Source: SHLQ01 sp964517125
Lineage (GTDB): Bacteria > Actinomycetota > Acidimicrobiia > Acidimicrobiales > SHLQ01
Reading direction: 5' to 3'
Assembly: GCA_964517125.1 (NCBI GenBank)
Contig: CAZFBD010000012.1
Coordinates: forward strand, 16,287 to 80,286
DNA length: 64,000 nucleotides
The notes under the pieces: generated by a model
Told to the model about the DNA's origin: nothing
The model's database searches: none
What the model saw: only the letters and a program-made list of their open reading frames with translations
Part shown: positions 34,077 to 42,761 of the stretch, in pieces
Numbering within the stretch: the first letter of the stretch is position 1
Layout of the letters: each line of letters starts with the position of its first letter
Position numbers and translations under genes: made by a program

Positions 34077-34162
34077 CCCGTCAGTTCAGCACGTCTCGGA
34101 AGCGAAACGGCGGCAAGGTGACGACCGCCACGGATTGCCCACAAGAAAACTCCTCCGTCGTT

Positions 34163-34191
34163 TTTACGTTTTTCCGTCGGTGTCGTACGAT
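34163..34191 (+). promoter_or_regulatory. Promoter of the DivIVA-domain gene
   Basis: TTTACG (34163-34168) and TACGAT (34186-34191) are separated by 17 bases, a normal -35/-10 arrangement. The leader is about 50 bases with GAGGAC before the ATG. Confidence 0.55.
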
Positions 34192-34246
34192 CGGCATCGG
34201 TAGTCGGGTGGAGTTCGGCGCCGACGAAGGCCTGTGAGGACAGCAA

Positions 34247-35146
34247 ATGGCAATAAATGAACGTCGTTTGACCGGCAGAGACGTGCTGGCAAAGACATTC
34301 CAAGCGAAAACCAAGCGGGGCTTCGATCCCGTCGAGGTCGACGCATATCTGGAACTCGTGGCAGCCCAGATCGACATGTTGCACGGCGACGTCGCCCGTG
34401 CCGGCGAGGGCGCCGTTGCGCCTGCACCCGTTGTCGAGGCTGCGGACACGAGCGAGATCTCGACCGCCCGCGATGCAGCGATTGCTGAGCGCGACGCAGC
34501 GCAGGCACAGCTGGCATCGCTTCAGGCCGAGCGCGACGCACTGGCAGCCCAGGCTGCGGATCTCGTATCGGCGAACGAGGCACTCGTCACGCAGCAGCAG
34601 ACGCTTTCCGCCGAGAACGCTCAGCTCAAGACGCAGCTGACCTCGGTCGCTCCGCCTCCTCCTGGTGTTCCCACCGACGCAACGGTCACACTGCCCGCAC
34701 CTCCTGTCGAGGCAGCGGCACCTCCCGTCGTCGTCACCGAGGCAGCGGAGACCACCGAAGCGCCCGACGATCGCGCCAGCGAGGAGAGCTACGAGCTCGT
34801 CCTGCGCATGGCCCGCCGGTCCGCCGAGGAAACGATCGCCGAAGCACACTCCCGTGCCGACGAGATCGTCGCCGACGCGAACTTCACCGCTGCTCAGATC
34901 TCCCGGGAGAGCGACCGCAAGGCGTTCGAAGCTGCAAACAAGGTCCAGGCCGAACTTGCTGCAGTCAGCGAGCAGGTCGAGTCCCGCAAGGCGGAGCTTC
35001 GTCACCTCGATGTGCGCTCCGACGAGCGTCGTACCGAGATGCGCGACCTCGCCAACCGGATCCTGCTGCTTGCCGACGACACGCCCCGTCGTCTCGAGGG
35101 TGTCGAGGTCGTCGACCTTCGGTCCTCAACGACGGAAAACGCCTGA
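34247..35146 (+). CDS. DivIVA-domain coiled-coil protein
   Basis: A 299-residue protein whose N-terminus (LTGRDVLAKTFQAKTKRGFD then PVEVDAYLELVA) is the DivIVA membrane-curvature domain. A Pro/Ala-rich linker (about 140-180) and a second coiled coil (RRSAEETIAEAHSRADEIVA) follow. Actinobacterial DivIVA-type proteins recruit wall synthesis to poles or septa. It differs from Wag31 in having a long linker. The start has GAGGA six bases upstream. The pseudouridine genes follow 27 bases later on the same strand. Confidence 0.82.
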   Translation: MAINERRLTGRDVLAKTFQAKTKRGFDPVEVDAYLELVAAQIDMLHGDVARAGEGAVAPAPVVEAADTSEISTARDAAIAERDAAQAQLASLQAERDALAAQAADLVSANEALVTQQQTLSAENAQLKTQLTSVAPPPPGVPTDATVTLPAPPVEAAAPPVVVTEAAETTEAPDDRASEESYELVLRMARRSAEETIAEAHSRADEIVADANFTAAQISRESDRKAFEAANKVQAELAAVSEQVESRKAELRHLDVRSDERRTEMRDLANRILLLADDTPRRLEGVEVVDLRSSTTENA

Positions 35147-35173
35147 TCCCACCTTCACCTCACTCGCCCTCCA

Positions 35174-36052
35174 GTGTTCCTGACCATTGGTGACCTCGTC
35201 ACCGATGTCGTTGTCTGGACCGGAGAGCAGCTCCATCGGGGTTCCGACACCCCAGCACGTATCACGCATGCCCGAGGCGGCAGCGCGGCAAATGTTGCCG
35301 TCGCTGTCGCCCATTCGGGTTTTGCGAGCACGTTCGTCGGGCAGGTGGGTGACGATGCACGGGGACACACACTCGTCAGCGAGCTCGAAGCCGAGGGAGT
35401 GACCACCCGGGTCCGTCACCTCGGCACGACCGGAACGATTGTTGTCCTCGTGGATGCCGACGGCGAGCGGTCCTTTCTGAGTGACAGGGGAGCCAGCACC
35501 GACCTCTCGATCGTCGACGACGATCTGCTCGACGGCGTCGACTGGCTCCACATCCCCGGATACTCCTTCACGGCTGGTGCACTCTCCGAGACCTGCCACA
35601 CGCTCATTGGCGAGGCGGTCGAACGGTCGATCCCCATCTCGATGTCGACGTCGTCCGAGTCCGCGCTCATCGAGTTTGGCCGCCACGAGTTCCTTGAACT
35701 GATCCGGGCCGTACAGCCGACGTTGGTCGTGGCGAACCGCGACGAAGCTCGGTTCCTGCTGCGGGACCACCAGCAGTTCCCGGCCACGACTTGGACGGTC
35801 GTGACCAGCGGTCACCGCCCAACGGTCATCACCCACAGCAACGGCGAACAGCGCCGGATCACACCACCTCCCGTGGACGCCACAGACTCCACCGGAGCCG
35901 GCGACGCGTTCACCGGCGGATTCATCACGAGCATGTTGCTCGGGGAAACCGCCATCGAGGCGGTCGAGGCCGGCCATAGACTAGCCGCGCTCACGTTGCA
36001 GGAGCCGGGCGCCCGGCTCCTGTCCTCTTCCACGCCTCAGGATCCGCAGTGA
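35174..36052 (+). CDS. psuK: Pseudouridine kinase (PfkB family)
   Basis: A 292-residue ribokinase-family enzyme. ARGGSAANVAVAVAHSGF is the PfkB signature 1 and DSTGAGDAFTGGFI, near residue 238, is signature 2 with the catalytic Asp. Family members phosphorylate sugars or nucleosides. The specific call of pseudouridine kinase rests on overlap with psuG (the psuK stop and psuG start share GTGA), as in known psuK-psuG operons. The start is a GTG with no clear ribosome-binding site. Confidence 0.82.
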   Translation: MFLTIGDLVTDVVVWTGEQLHRGSDTPARITHARGGSAANVAVAVAHSGFASTFVGQVGDDARGHTLVSELEAEGVTTRVRHLGTTGTIVVLVDADGERSFLSDRGASTDLSIVDDDLLDGVDWLHIPGYSFTAGALSETCHTLIGEAVERSIPISMSTSSESALIEFGRHEFLELIRAVQPTLVVANRDEARFLLRDHQQFPATTWTVVTSGHRPTVITHSNGEQRRITPPPVDATDSTGAGDAFTGGFITSMLLGETAIEAVEAGHRLAALTLQEPGARLLSSSTPQDPQ

Positions 36053-36951
36053 CCATTTCCATCGAACTCAGCGCAGCCGTCAGCGACGCCCTTGCCTCCG
36101 GCACCGCAGTGGTGGCGTTGGAGTCCACCGTCTATTCCAACCTGGGGCTCCCGTCTCCCGACAACGCTGCCGCCCTCCAGCGAAGCGTCGACGCAGTCAC
36201 GGCCGCTGGAGCGGTGCCCGCTGTGACGGCCGTTGTGAACGGTCGAGCCCGAGCCGGAATCGAGTCCGACGAGTGGGAGAGCATTCTCACCGCCACCCGC
36301 AAGACCGCCGAACGGGACCTGCCGGTGGCAATCGGGCAGCGTTGGCCCGTTGGTGTCACCACGGTCTCGGCCTCGCTGGCGATTGCGGCAGCGGCTGGGA
36401 TTCGCGTGTTTGCCACGGGCGGAATCGGGGGCGTTCACCGGGAATCTTCGCTCACCGGCGACATTTCGGCGGACCTGGGAGCCATCGCCCGGCATCCGGT
36501 CGCTACTGTCTCGGCCGGAGCCAAGAGCTTCCTGGACCTGCCCATGACGCTCGAAGCACTCGAGACGCTCGGTGCGCCGGTTATTGGCTGGGAAACCAAC
36601 GAGTTCCCAGCCTTCACCGCCCGAACCTCAGGGATTGCGCTGTCTCACCGTTGTGCTGACATCGCCGAGCTCGGCCGGATTCTCGATGCGCAGTGTTCGC
36701 TCGGTCGCGGCATGCTCGTTGTCACTCCGGTTCCGGCAGTCGACGCCCTGGAGCAGGAGCTGCACGACACCGCACTCGCCGATGCGCTTCTCGCCGCAGC
36801 CGCAGAAGGAGTGGTCGGAGCAGCGGTCACTCCGTTCGTGCTGGGACGAATCGCTGCAGCCACCGATGGCGCGTCAATCCCCGCAAACCTGGCGCTTGTC
36901 GAGAACAATGCCCGACTCGCCGCGCGGTTGGCGGTTGAGCAGGCAGCCTGA
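36049..36951 (+). CDS. psuG: Pseudouridine-5'-phosphate glycosidase PsuG
   Basis: It splits pseudouridine 5'-phosphate to uracil and ribose 5-phosphate, cleaving the C-C glycosidic bond. The 300-residue protein has VALESTVYSNLGLPSPDN (catalytic Glu region near residue 25), GVTTVSASLAIAAAAGIRVF and FATGGIGGVHR, with the catalytic lysine expected in VSAGAKSFLDLP. The start GTG overlaps the psuK stop. The pair would recycle pseudouridine from RNA turnover. Confidence 0.93.
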   Translation: MTISIELSAAVSDALASGTAVVALESTVYSNLGLPSPDNAAALQRSVDAVTAAGAVPAVTAVVNGRARAGIESDEWESILTATRKTAERDLPVAIGQRWPVGVTTVSASLAIAAAAGIRVFATGGIGGVHRESSLTGDISADLGAIARHPVATVSAGAKSFLDLPMTLEALETLGAPVIGWETNEFPAFTARTSGIALSHRCADIAELGRILDAQCSLGRGMLVVTPVPAVDALEQELHDTALADALLAAAAEGVVGAAVTPFVLGRIAAATDGASIPANLALVENNARLAARLAVEQAA

Positions 36952-36972
36952 CCAAACCCCAGGGTTGGTCAG
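36948..36972. terminator. Bidirectional hairpin between psuG and the GGDEF-EAL gene
   Basis: CTGACCAAACCC and GGGTTGGTCAG form a near-perfect stem with one bulged A around a two-base loop. It contains the stop codons of both convergent genes and has no long T-run. Confidence 0.55.
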
Positions 36973-39251
36973 CTCGGTGCAGTGCCGGTGCGTGGGATCG
37001 GCGGAACTGCGGGAGGAGCTTCGACGACGTTTGAGCGCTCCAGCTGGTTGCGAAGGACACGTTCCAGCTGCGGTGCGGTCAGTGGCTTGGAGAACAGGTA
37101 CCCCTGCATGTAGCGACAGCCGTGGCTCTTCAGGAAGTCGACCTGCGCTTTGGTCTCGACGCCTTCGGCAATCACGTCCAGGTTCAGTCCTCGGGCGAGC
37201 GAGATCACTGCGGTCACCAACGGTGCGCCGCTCTCGCCGATTCGGTTGATGAACGACCGGTCGATCTTGAGCGTGTCGACCGAGATCCGGTCCAGATAGT
37301 CCAACCCGGTGTGGCCGACCCCGAAGTCGTCGATCGCCGTGCGGATGCCCATCTCACGGAACTGCGAGAGCGTGGCGTTCACCTCTTCAGGTTTCTCCAA
37401 CGCAAGGGACTCGGTGAGTTCCAGCTCCAGACGGCTTGGTTCCAGACCGGAGTCCCGCAACGCCCGGGCCACGTCATTGGTCAGGTGCACGGACTTCTGG
37501 AACTGGCGAGGCGACAGGTTCACGGCGACATTGATCTCGGGAAGGCCCATACGAGCCCAGCGAGCTGCGGTTCGGCACGCCTCATTCAGCGTCCACTGTC
37601 CGATGCTGTCGATCAGGCTGGACTCTTCGGCGACCGGCACGAACTTGTCGGGACCGATCTGTCCCAGCGTTGGGTGCAGCCAGCGAAGGAGGGCTTCAAC
37701 CGCAAAGATCCGACCCGTCGTGATGTCGACCTGTGGTTGGTAGAAGAGCTGAAGCTCTCCGTTCTCAATCGCACGGTGAAGGGCAGCCTCGATTTCGAGA
37801 CGGTGCGCTCCGGGGACACGCTGCTCGGGGGAGTAGCTGACCACCATGTTTCGGCCGCGTTCTTTGGCCTCGAACATTGCGGTGTCGGCGTTCTCGATGA
37901 GTTCCTCGACCGTGTCGCCATCCTGTGGGAACTGGGCGATACCGATGGACGGCGTCACGTAGATGTCGCGCAGACCAACATCGAACGGCTCCAGGAACTG
38001 GTCCAGGAACAGGCGTCCAATGGCGTGTGAGTGGCGCTCGTCTTTGACCTGCGGGATCAGAATTGCGAACTCGTCGCCACCGAGGCGAGACACCGTCAGG
38101 TCATCGCCAACCCGAAGCGATGCATCATGCAGACGGTTTGCGACCTGTCGAAGGAGCTCATCACCCGCATCGTGGCCAAGGGTGTCGTTCACGGCCTTGA
38201 ACCGGTCGAGGTCCAGGAACATCGTCGCGAAGCGGACCTCACGCATTCGGGCGCTGTCGATCGCCAACTCCAGACGGTCGAAGAACAGCGGACGATTCGG
38301 AAGGTTGGTGAGTGGATCGTGCTGGCCCTGGTGCTCAACGGCAACCCAATGGCGAACCAACTGCAGCAGGTGGCCGGCGACGAGGAGCGAAATCATGCTC
38401 GAGCCAACGGTCAGGACCGGCAGCGAAAGGTCCAGATCGGTGACGAGGTTGACACCAACAAGGATCGGGCCCACCAGGACAACCAGGAAGGACACCAGAC
38501 TGCGGCGAGCGTCGACCTCGGAGTTGCGAATCACGGTGGGAGCGAATGTCTCTGCGAGCTGGTGGTGCAGCACGGCGGCCGCTGCGAAACCGAACCCGAT
38601 CAGGTGGATCACAGCCGACGCTTCGGTGAACAGCCCGTCGATGGCATTGCCCATGGCGCTGGCAAACAGTGCGGTCTGCGCCGCGGCGATCAGAACGAAC
38701 GGGACCGAGACGGTCGCCGGGTCATGACCAGCGACCCACATCAGGAACATGGCACTGAACAGCGCCGCACACATGGCGATCGTGGCGATTGCTCCCACGG
38801 CGAAACCCTGGGTGCCCTCGAGGCCGGGCTCCACGAACAGCACGAAGAAGGTCAGACCAAGACCGCTCGTCAGAATCGCGGTTTCCCGCTCGGTGATGGT
38901 CGGACGGCTGCCGAGCCGATGTTTGATGAGGATGACCGTTCCCACCGCAGTGGCGATGGAAGAAATCAGGATGGCAACAGCTTCTGGGACTCCGTCGGTG
39001 AGGAGTGCCACAAGGCCAATGGCGTGGCCGGCGGCGATGACGACAGCTCCGTCGGGCCGCTGCTCATCGGCCGAGCCGATCACTCCGGACGTCAGAATCA
39101 CGGTCATACCGAAGACGAGTGCCGACACGAGGACGGCCGGAACCGGTGCCAGACGGTCGGTCACCACCATGGCGCCGAGGGCGGCGGTGATGGCTACCGG
39201 AGCCACCCATCTGAATTGCTGGAAAATCACACGCTGCTCCACACCATCCAA
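36969..39251 (-). CDS. Membrane-bound GGDEF-EAL cyclic-di-GMP protein
   Basis: A 760-residue signalling protein. The first 300 residues contain about eight membrane helices of unassigned type. A GGDEF domain follows (NLPNRPLFFDRLELA onward; SRLGGDEFAIL near residue 390), then an EAL domain (FAVEALLRWLHP near 520, NLSPRQ, ELTES, IDDFGVGHTGLDYL, EGVETKAQ). Both catalytic signatures are intact, so it may both make and break c-di-GMP. The spacing of the RxxD inhibitory site before GGDEF is not standard. The frame starts at TTG 39251; a GTG three codons later is an alternative. The C-terminal tail is Pro-rich. Confidence 0.9.
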   Translation of the reverse strand: MDGVEQRVIFQQFRWVAPVAITAALGAMVVTDRLAPVPAVLVSALVFGMTVILTSGVIGSADEQRPDGAVVIAAGHAIGLVALLTDGVPEAVAILISSIATAVGTVILIKHRLGSRPTITERETAILTSGLGLTFFVLFVEPGLEGTQGFAVGAIATIAMCAALFSAMFLMWVAGHDPATVSVPFVLIAAAQTALFASAMGNAIDGLFTEASAVIHLIGFGFAAAAVLHHQLAETFAPTVIRNSEVDARRSLVSFLVVLVGPILVGVNLVTDLDLSLPVLTVGSSMISLLVAGHLLQLVRHWVAVEHQGQHDPLTNLPNRPLFFDRLELAIDSARMREVRFATMFLDLDRFKAVNDTLGHDAGDELLRQVANRLHDASLRVGDDLTVSRLGGDEFAILIPQVKDERHSHAIGRLFLDQFLEPFDVGLRDIYVTPSIGIAQFPQDGDTVEELIENADTAMFEAKERGRNMVVSYSPEQRVPGAHRLEIEAALHRAIENGELQLFYQPQVDITTGRIFAVEALLRWLHPTLGQIGPDKFVPVAEESSLIDSIGQWTLNEACRTAARWARMGLPEINVAVNLSPRQFQKSVHLTNDVARALRDSGLEPSRLELELTESLALEKPEEVNATLSQFREMGIRTAIDDFGVGHTGLDYLDRISVDTLKIDRSFINRIGESGAPLVTAVISLARGLNLDVIAEGVETKAQVDFLKSHGCRYMQGYLFSKPLTAPQLERVLRNQLERSNVVEAPPAVPPIPRTGTAPS

Positions 39252-39304
39252 TACGGCAGATCGGAGGCGGTTTCGAATGGGACTGACGGCCCATTACAGA
39301 ATTG

Positions 39305-39769
39305 TTACGACAGGAAGATCTCGCCGTCGTCGCCAACCTGCAGGCGGAAATTGGCACGGTCTGCCTGGGCGTCGGAGCGAGCCCAGGTATCCAGAAGCGA
39401 CTCGTCTTCGCGACGGTGGGCAAACCCGATCGATGCGGCCAAACCGGCCGCAGCCAGCTTCTCGTCGATGTTGCGAACGCAACCATCGAGCTCCGCAAGC
39501 GACTGCAATGGAGCCTGCAGCACGGCCACCGACGTCTCCGAGGTGATCCCGATCCAATCGGTGGGCCGAAGCATGCGCCGAAGCAGACGAACGGCGCGGT
39601 CACGGGTGATGGGCGCTGGCCCGTCGGTGAAATCAATGGAGATCAGACCGGAACGGATACCCAACTTCTCCAGTCGGATCTCTTCGTTCTGAAGAAGGGG
39701 TGCCCAACGATTCGCGTCGACGACCGACGTATCGGTGGTTTGGCTGTTGGTGGGTTCGATGATGCTCAT
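39305..39769 (-). CDS. Degenerate GGDEF-like protein
   Basis: A 154-residue protein I do not recognise by name. Residues about 60-150 follow the second half of a GGDEF domain: MLRPTDWIGITSETSVAVL stands where RPSDxVARLGGDEFAVL is expected, and LAASIGFAHRREDESLLDTW matches the ASIGIA...LL segment. The GGDEF signature itself is absent, so no cyclase activity is expected; it might bind c-di-GMP or nucleotide. ATG 39769 has GGAG upstream. It lies just upstream of the GGDEF-EAL gene, with 53 bases between them, and is probably co-transcribed. Confidence 0.62.
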   Translation of the reverse strand: MSIIEPTNSQTTDTSVVDANRWAPLLQNEEIRLEKLGIRSGLISIDFTDGPAPITRDRAVRLLRRMLRPTDWIGITSETSVAVLQAPLQSLAELDGCVRNIDEKLAAAGLAASIGFAHRREDESLLDTWARSDAQADRANFRLQVGDDGEIFLS

Positions 39770-39900
39770 GTGCCGCCACTCCTGCAGTGGTTGGTTCGTT
39801 TGATCCGCCAATGGGCTGATCGGCCCATTGGGCACGAACTAAAGGAGTCGACCACCAGATTTTGGCATCTGAAGGTGCCGACGGGTGCGGCCGCAAGCGG

Positions 39901-40302
39901 TCAGCGGGCCCCCAGCGCTCCCAGCGTGGAGAACAGCGTCCGAGGACCATCGCTGCCGGGACGAAGCTGGTCGAGCCGCACAGCGGCTGCCAGAAGCGCA
40001 TGCAGGGCGGCCGGACAGCCGGACGGGACGTCGATGCCCAGCTCCTCGCAGAAATGCTCCACACCAAACCACAGGAGCTCCTCCAGGCCCGACGCTGTGA
40101 ACAGCAACGGGTCGTCGCTCTGCTCATCGAGCGCAGACAGGACCACGGTGAGTGCAGGGGAGGAGACGGGAACCCCGTTGGCCAACGTCTCCCGCATGAC
40201 GGCAACCCGCAATTCCCGCAGCTCACGGGGAAGTTCGCGGGCAAGAGCCCGGCAGGCGGTTCGTTCGTCGACAGCGGTGAGAGACGTGAGGGTGGAAGCC
40301 AT
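39901..40302 (-). CDS. Hypothetical protein, Leu/Ala-rich
   Basis: A 133-residue soluble, helical protein without recognised motifs. The sequence has ELPRELRELRVAVMRETLAN and a late GLEELLWFGVEHFCEELGID. The ATG at 40302 is chosen because TAGGTT lies six bases upstream on the minus strand. It precedes the degenerate GGDEF gene on the same strand, 131 bases apart, so a shared transcript is possible. Confidence 0.55.
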   Translation of the reverse strand: MASTLTSLTAVDERTACRALARELPRELRELRVAVMRETLANGVPVSSPALTVVLSALDEQSDDPLLFTASGLEELLWFGVEHFCEELGIDVPSGCPAALHALLAAAVRLDQLRPGSDGPRTLFSTLGALGAR

Positions 40303-40308
40303 ACGCAC

Positions 40309-40314
40309 AACCTA
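40309..40314 (-). promoter_or_regulatory. -10 element TAGGTT, leaderless promoter
   Basis: On the minus strand TAGGTT, then six bases, then the ATG at 40302. Confidence 0.6.
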
Positions 40315-40350
40315 GAGATGGGGTGTGACAGTCGTTCCTCGGCCCCGGGG

Positions 40351-40459
40351 GCCTCGTCACTTACGCCCTTTCGGCCCCAGGGGGCCGAAACGGCCCCTTT
40401 GAACGCTTTCCCTCCGGCCTCGTCACTTACGCCCTTTCGGCCCCTTTGAACGCTTTCCC
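40351..40459. repeat. Two-copy direct repeat downstream of hppA
   Basis: A 28-base block (GCCTCGTCACTTACGCCCTT and the next eight bases) occurs identically at 40351-40378 and 40417-40444. A 15-base block (TTTGAACGCTTTCCC) follows each, at 40398-40412 and 40445-40459. Copy 1 has 19 extra bases between the blocks, carrying a GGGGCC/GGCCCC palindrome. It is non-coding and sits 90-200 bases past the hppA stop. Confidence 0.75.
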
Positions 40460-40500
40460 ACGGGCCTTGTCGCTTTCGGCTCTCTCGAACCGCAAAACGG

Positions 40501-40528
40501 GAATGGGGCCCCGGTTGGGGCCCCATTC
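40501..40528. terminator. Strong bidirectional hairpin after hppA
   Basis: GAATGGGGCCCC (40501-40512) pairs perfectly over 12 bases with GGGGCCCCATTC (40517-40528) around a GGTT loop. On the plus strand TTTTCGGATTTTT follows; on the minus strand CCGTTTTGCGG follows. It lies 20 bases past the hppA stop. Confidence 0.8.
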
Positions 40529-40548
40529 TTTTCGGATTTTTGGTCTGG

Positions 40549-42642
40549 TTAGACGAAGGCGCTGGCGAAGACCAGGGAGACGATCGTCATGACCTTCAGC
40601 AGGATGTTCATGGCGGGGCCGGAGGTGTCCTTGAAGGGGTCACCGACCGTGTCGCCGACGACCGCTGCCTTGTGGGGGTCGGAGCCCTTGCCGCCGTGGG
40701 CGCCGGCCTCGATGTACTTCTTGGCGTTGTCCCATGCGCCGCCTGCGTTCGCCATGAAGATGGCGAGGGCGAAGCCGGTCACGAGGGCACCGGCCAGGAG
40801 GCCGCCGAGGGCGTCGACGTCGATGAAGCCGACGACGAGGGGCACGATCACGGCGAGGGCGCCGGGAATGACCATTTCCTTGAGGGAAGCGGTGGTGGAG
40901 ATGGCGACACAACGAGCGGAGTCAGGAATGACGCCTTCCTTGCCTTCACGCAGGCCCGGGATCTCACGGAACTGGCGACGGACTTCCTCGATCATCTCCT
41001 GGGCAGCACGGCCGACGGCGTCGATCGTGAGTGCGGCGAAGAGGAAGGGGAGTGCGGCACCGATGAAGAGGCCGGAGAAGACGTCGACGCTGCCGACGTC
41101 AAGGCTGAGCGATCCACCAGCCTGGATGACGGCGAACTCGAAGCTCTTGAACAGTGCGAGAGCGGTGAGTGCGGCGGAACCGACGGCGAAGCCCTTGGCG
41201 ACCGCAGCCGTGGTGTTGCCGAGCGAGTCGAGCGCATCGGTGACTTCACGCACCGATGGGTCGAGCTCGGCCATTTCGGCGATACCGCCGGCGTTGTCGG
41301 CGATGGGACCGTAGGCGTCGACCGACACGACCACACCGGTGGTTGCCAGCATGCCAATGGCGGCCACGGCGATGCCGTAGATGCCGCCGTCGAGTTCACC
41401 GATGCTGTCGAATGCCATCTCGCCGCCCCAGAACGCAACGCCGATGCCGACGAGGATGAGGGCCACGGACGCAGCGACCGAGACCATGCCGGCGCTGATG
41501 CCGCCGAGGATCGTGGTCGCTGGGCCGGTTTCGGACTGCTGAGCGATCTTCTTGACGGGGCCGAAGTGATCGGAGGTGTAGTACTCGGCGGTCTTGCCGA
41601 GCGCCCAACCAACGATGAGGCCGCCGATGACGGCAATGGCGAGGCCGATCGGGCTGTCGAAGGCGTCGTTGTCGCCGAACATCCAGAACGCAACACCGAT
41701 GGTGGCGATGATCGTGAGGCCCATGGCCACGTTCGTGCCGAGGTGCAGGGCCTTGCTGAGGGCCTTGGAGTCGGTGGAGTCGCCACCCTTGATGAGGAAC
41801 GAGCCGATGATCGAGGCGATCATGCCGACGAAGGCGATGGCCACGGGGAACATCAGCAGGGAGATGTTGGTGGTGGCGGTTGCTTCCTCGGCGCTGACGG
41901 CGAGGGCGAAGGCAACGAGGGAGATCGGGGCGATGATCGAGCCGGCGTAGGACTCGAAGAGGTCGGCGCCCATGCCGGCGACGTCGCCGACGTTGTCGCC
42001 CACGTTGTCGGCGATGGTGGCCGGGTTGCGGGGGTCGTCCTCGGGGATACCGGCTTCGACCTTGCCGACGAGGTCGGCGCCGACGTCGGCTGCCTTGGTG
42101 TAGATACCGCCGCCAACACGGCTGAACAGTGCGATCGTGGATGCGCCGAGGCCGTACGCCGTGACGATCTCGAACGCGTCGTCAGACTCGAGGACGAGCA
42201 CGAAGATCACGTACACGGCCATGAGGCCGAGGAGTGCGAGGCCGGCCACGGAGAAGCCCATGACGGCGCCACCGCGGAACGCGATGGGGAGCGCCTTGCC
42301 GGGGCCTTCCTTGGCTGCTTCGGTCGTACGGGCGTTGGCCATCGTGGCGACGGTCATGCCGACGTAGCCGGCGCTGGCCGACAGGATGGCGCCCAGCAGG
42401 TACGCGATTGCAGCTGGGGCCGCAATCACGATGGCGATGAGGACTGCCATGACGACAGCGAAACCAGAGACCCAGGTGTATTCCTGCTTCAGGAACGCCC
42501 TGGCGCCCTTCTGAATCTCGGTCATGAGGAAGACCATGCGGTCGTTGCCAGGGCTTGCCGCCTTGACACTGTTGAAATAGAAACCGGCGAGCAGAAGTGC
42601 GGCTATGGCCGACACGATCGCCAGATACGGGATTGCTTCCAA
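40549..42642 (-). CDS. hppA: Membrane-bound pyrophosphatase HppA (K+-dependent type)
   Basis: An ion pump that uses pyrophosphate hydrolysis to move H+ or Na+ across the membrane. It has 697 residues and about 16 helices. Catalytic blocks are ADVGADLVGKVEAGIPEDDP, DNVGDNVGDVAGMGADLFES, GPIADNAGGIAEMAEL and the late DPHKAAVVGDTVGDPFKDT. The class-deciding position reads GNTTAA: alanine here marks the K+-dependent group, whereas K+-independent enzymes have lysine. The ion pumped cannot be settled. It starts at TTG 42642 with GGAGAG upstream. K+ uptake genes lie 0.8 kb away. Confidence 0.95.
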   Translation of the reverse strand: MEAIPYLAIVSAIAALLLAGFYFNSVKAASPGNDRMVFLMTEIQKGARAFLKQEYTWVSGFAVVMAVLIAIVIAAPAAIAYLLGAILSASAGYVGMTVATMANARTTEAAKEGPGKALPIAFRGGAVMGFSVAGLALLGLMAVYVIFVLVLESDDAFEIVTAYGLGASTIALFSRVGGGIYTKAADVGADLVGKVEAGIPEDDPRNPATIADNVGDNVGDVAGMGADLFESYAGSIIAPISLVAFALAVSAEEATATTNISLLMFPVAIAFVGMIASIIGSFLIKGGDSTDSKALSKALHLGTNVAMGLTIIATIGVAFWMFGDNDAFDSPIGLAIAVIGGLIVGWALGKTAEYYTSDHFGPVKKIAQQSETGPATTILGGISAGMVSVAASVALILVGIGVAFWGGEMAFDSIGELDGGIYGIAVAAIGMLATTGVVVSVDAYGPIADNAGGIAEMAELDPSVREVTDALDSLGNTTAAVAKGFAVGSAALTALALFKSFEFAVIQAGGSLSLDVGSVDVFSGLFIGAALPFLFAALTIDAVGRAAQEMIEEVRRQFREIPGLREGKEGVIPDSARCVAISTTASLKEMVIPGALAVIVPLVVGFIDVDALGGLLAGALVTGFALAIFMANAGGAWDNAKKYIEAGAHGGKGSDPHKAAVVGDTVGDPFKDTSGPAMNILLKVMTIVSLVFASAFV

Positions 42643-42761
42643 GGTTCTCTCCGTGGTGTGTAGCGTGCCTGTTCCAGCACGCGATTCCAGATCTTCCCAA
42701 ACGCTGGGTGAGAATCCCCAATCGGAGTGATGTGACCAAGGTCAGAACCCGATGAGGACGA

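Noticed and set aside
38031..39692. 553-residue plus-strand frame opposite the GGDEF-EAL gene
   Set aside because: Hydrophilic shadow; GGDEF and EAL motifs lie on the minus strand.
40540..42663. 707-residue plus-strand frame opposite hppA
   Set aside because: Asp/Gly/Glu-rich shadow of hppA; the minus strand encodes a clear pyrophosphatase.
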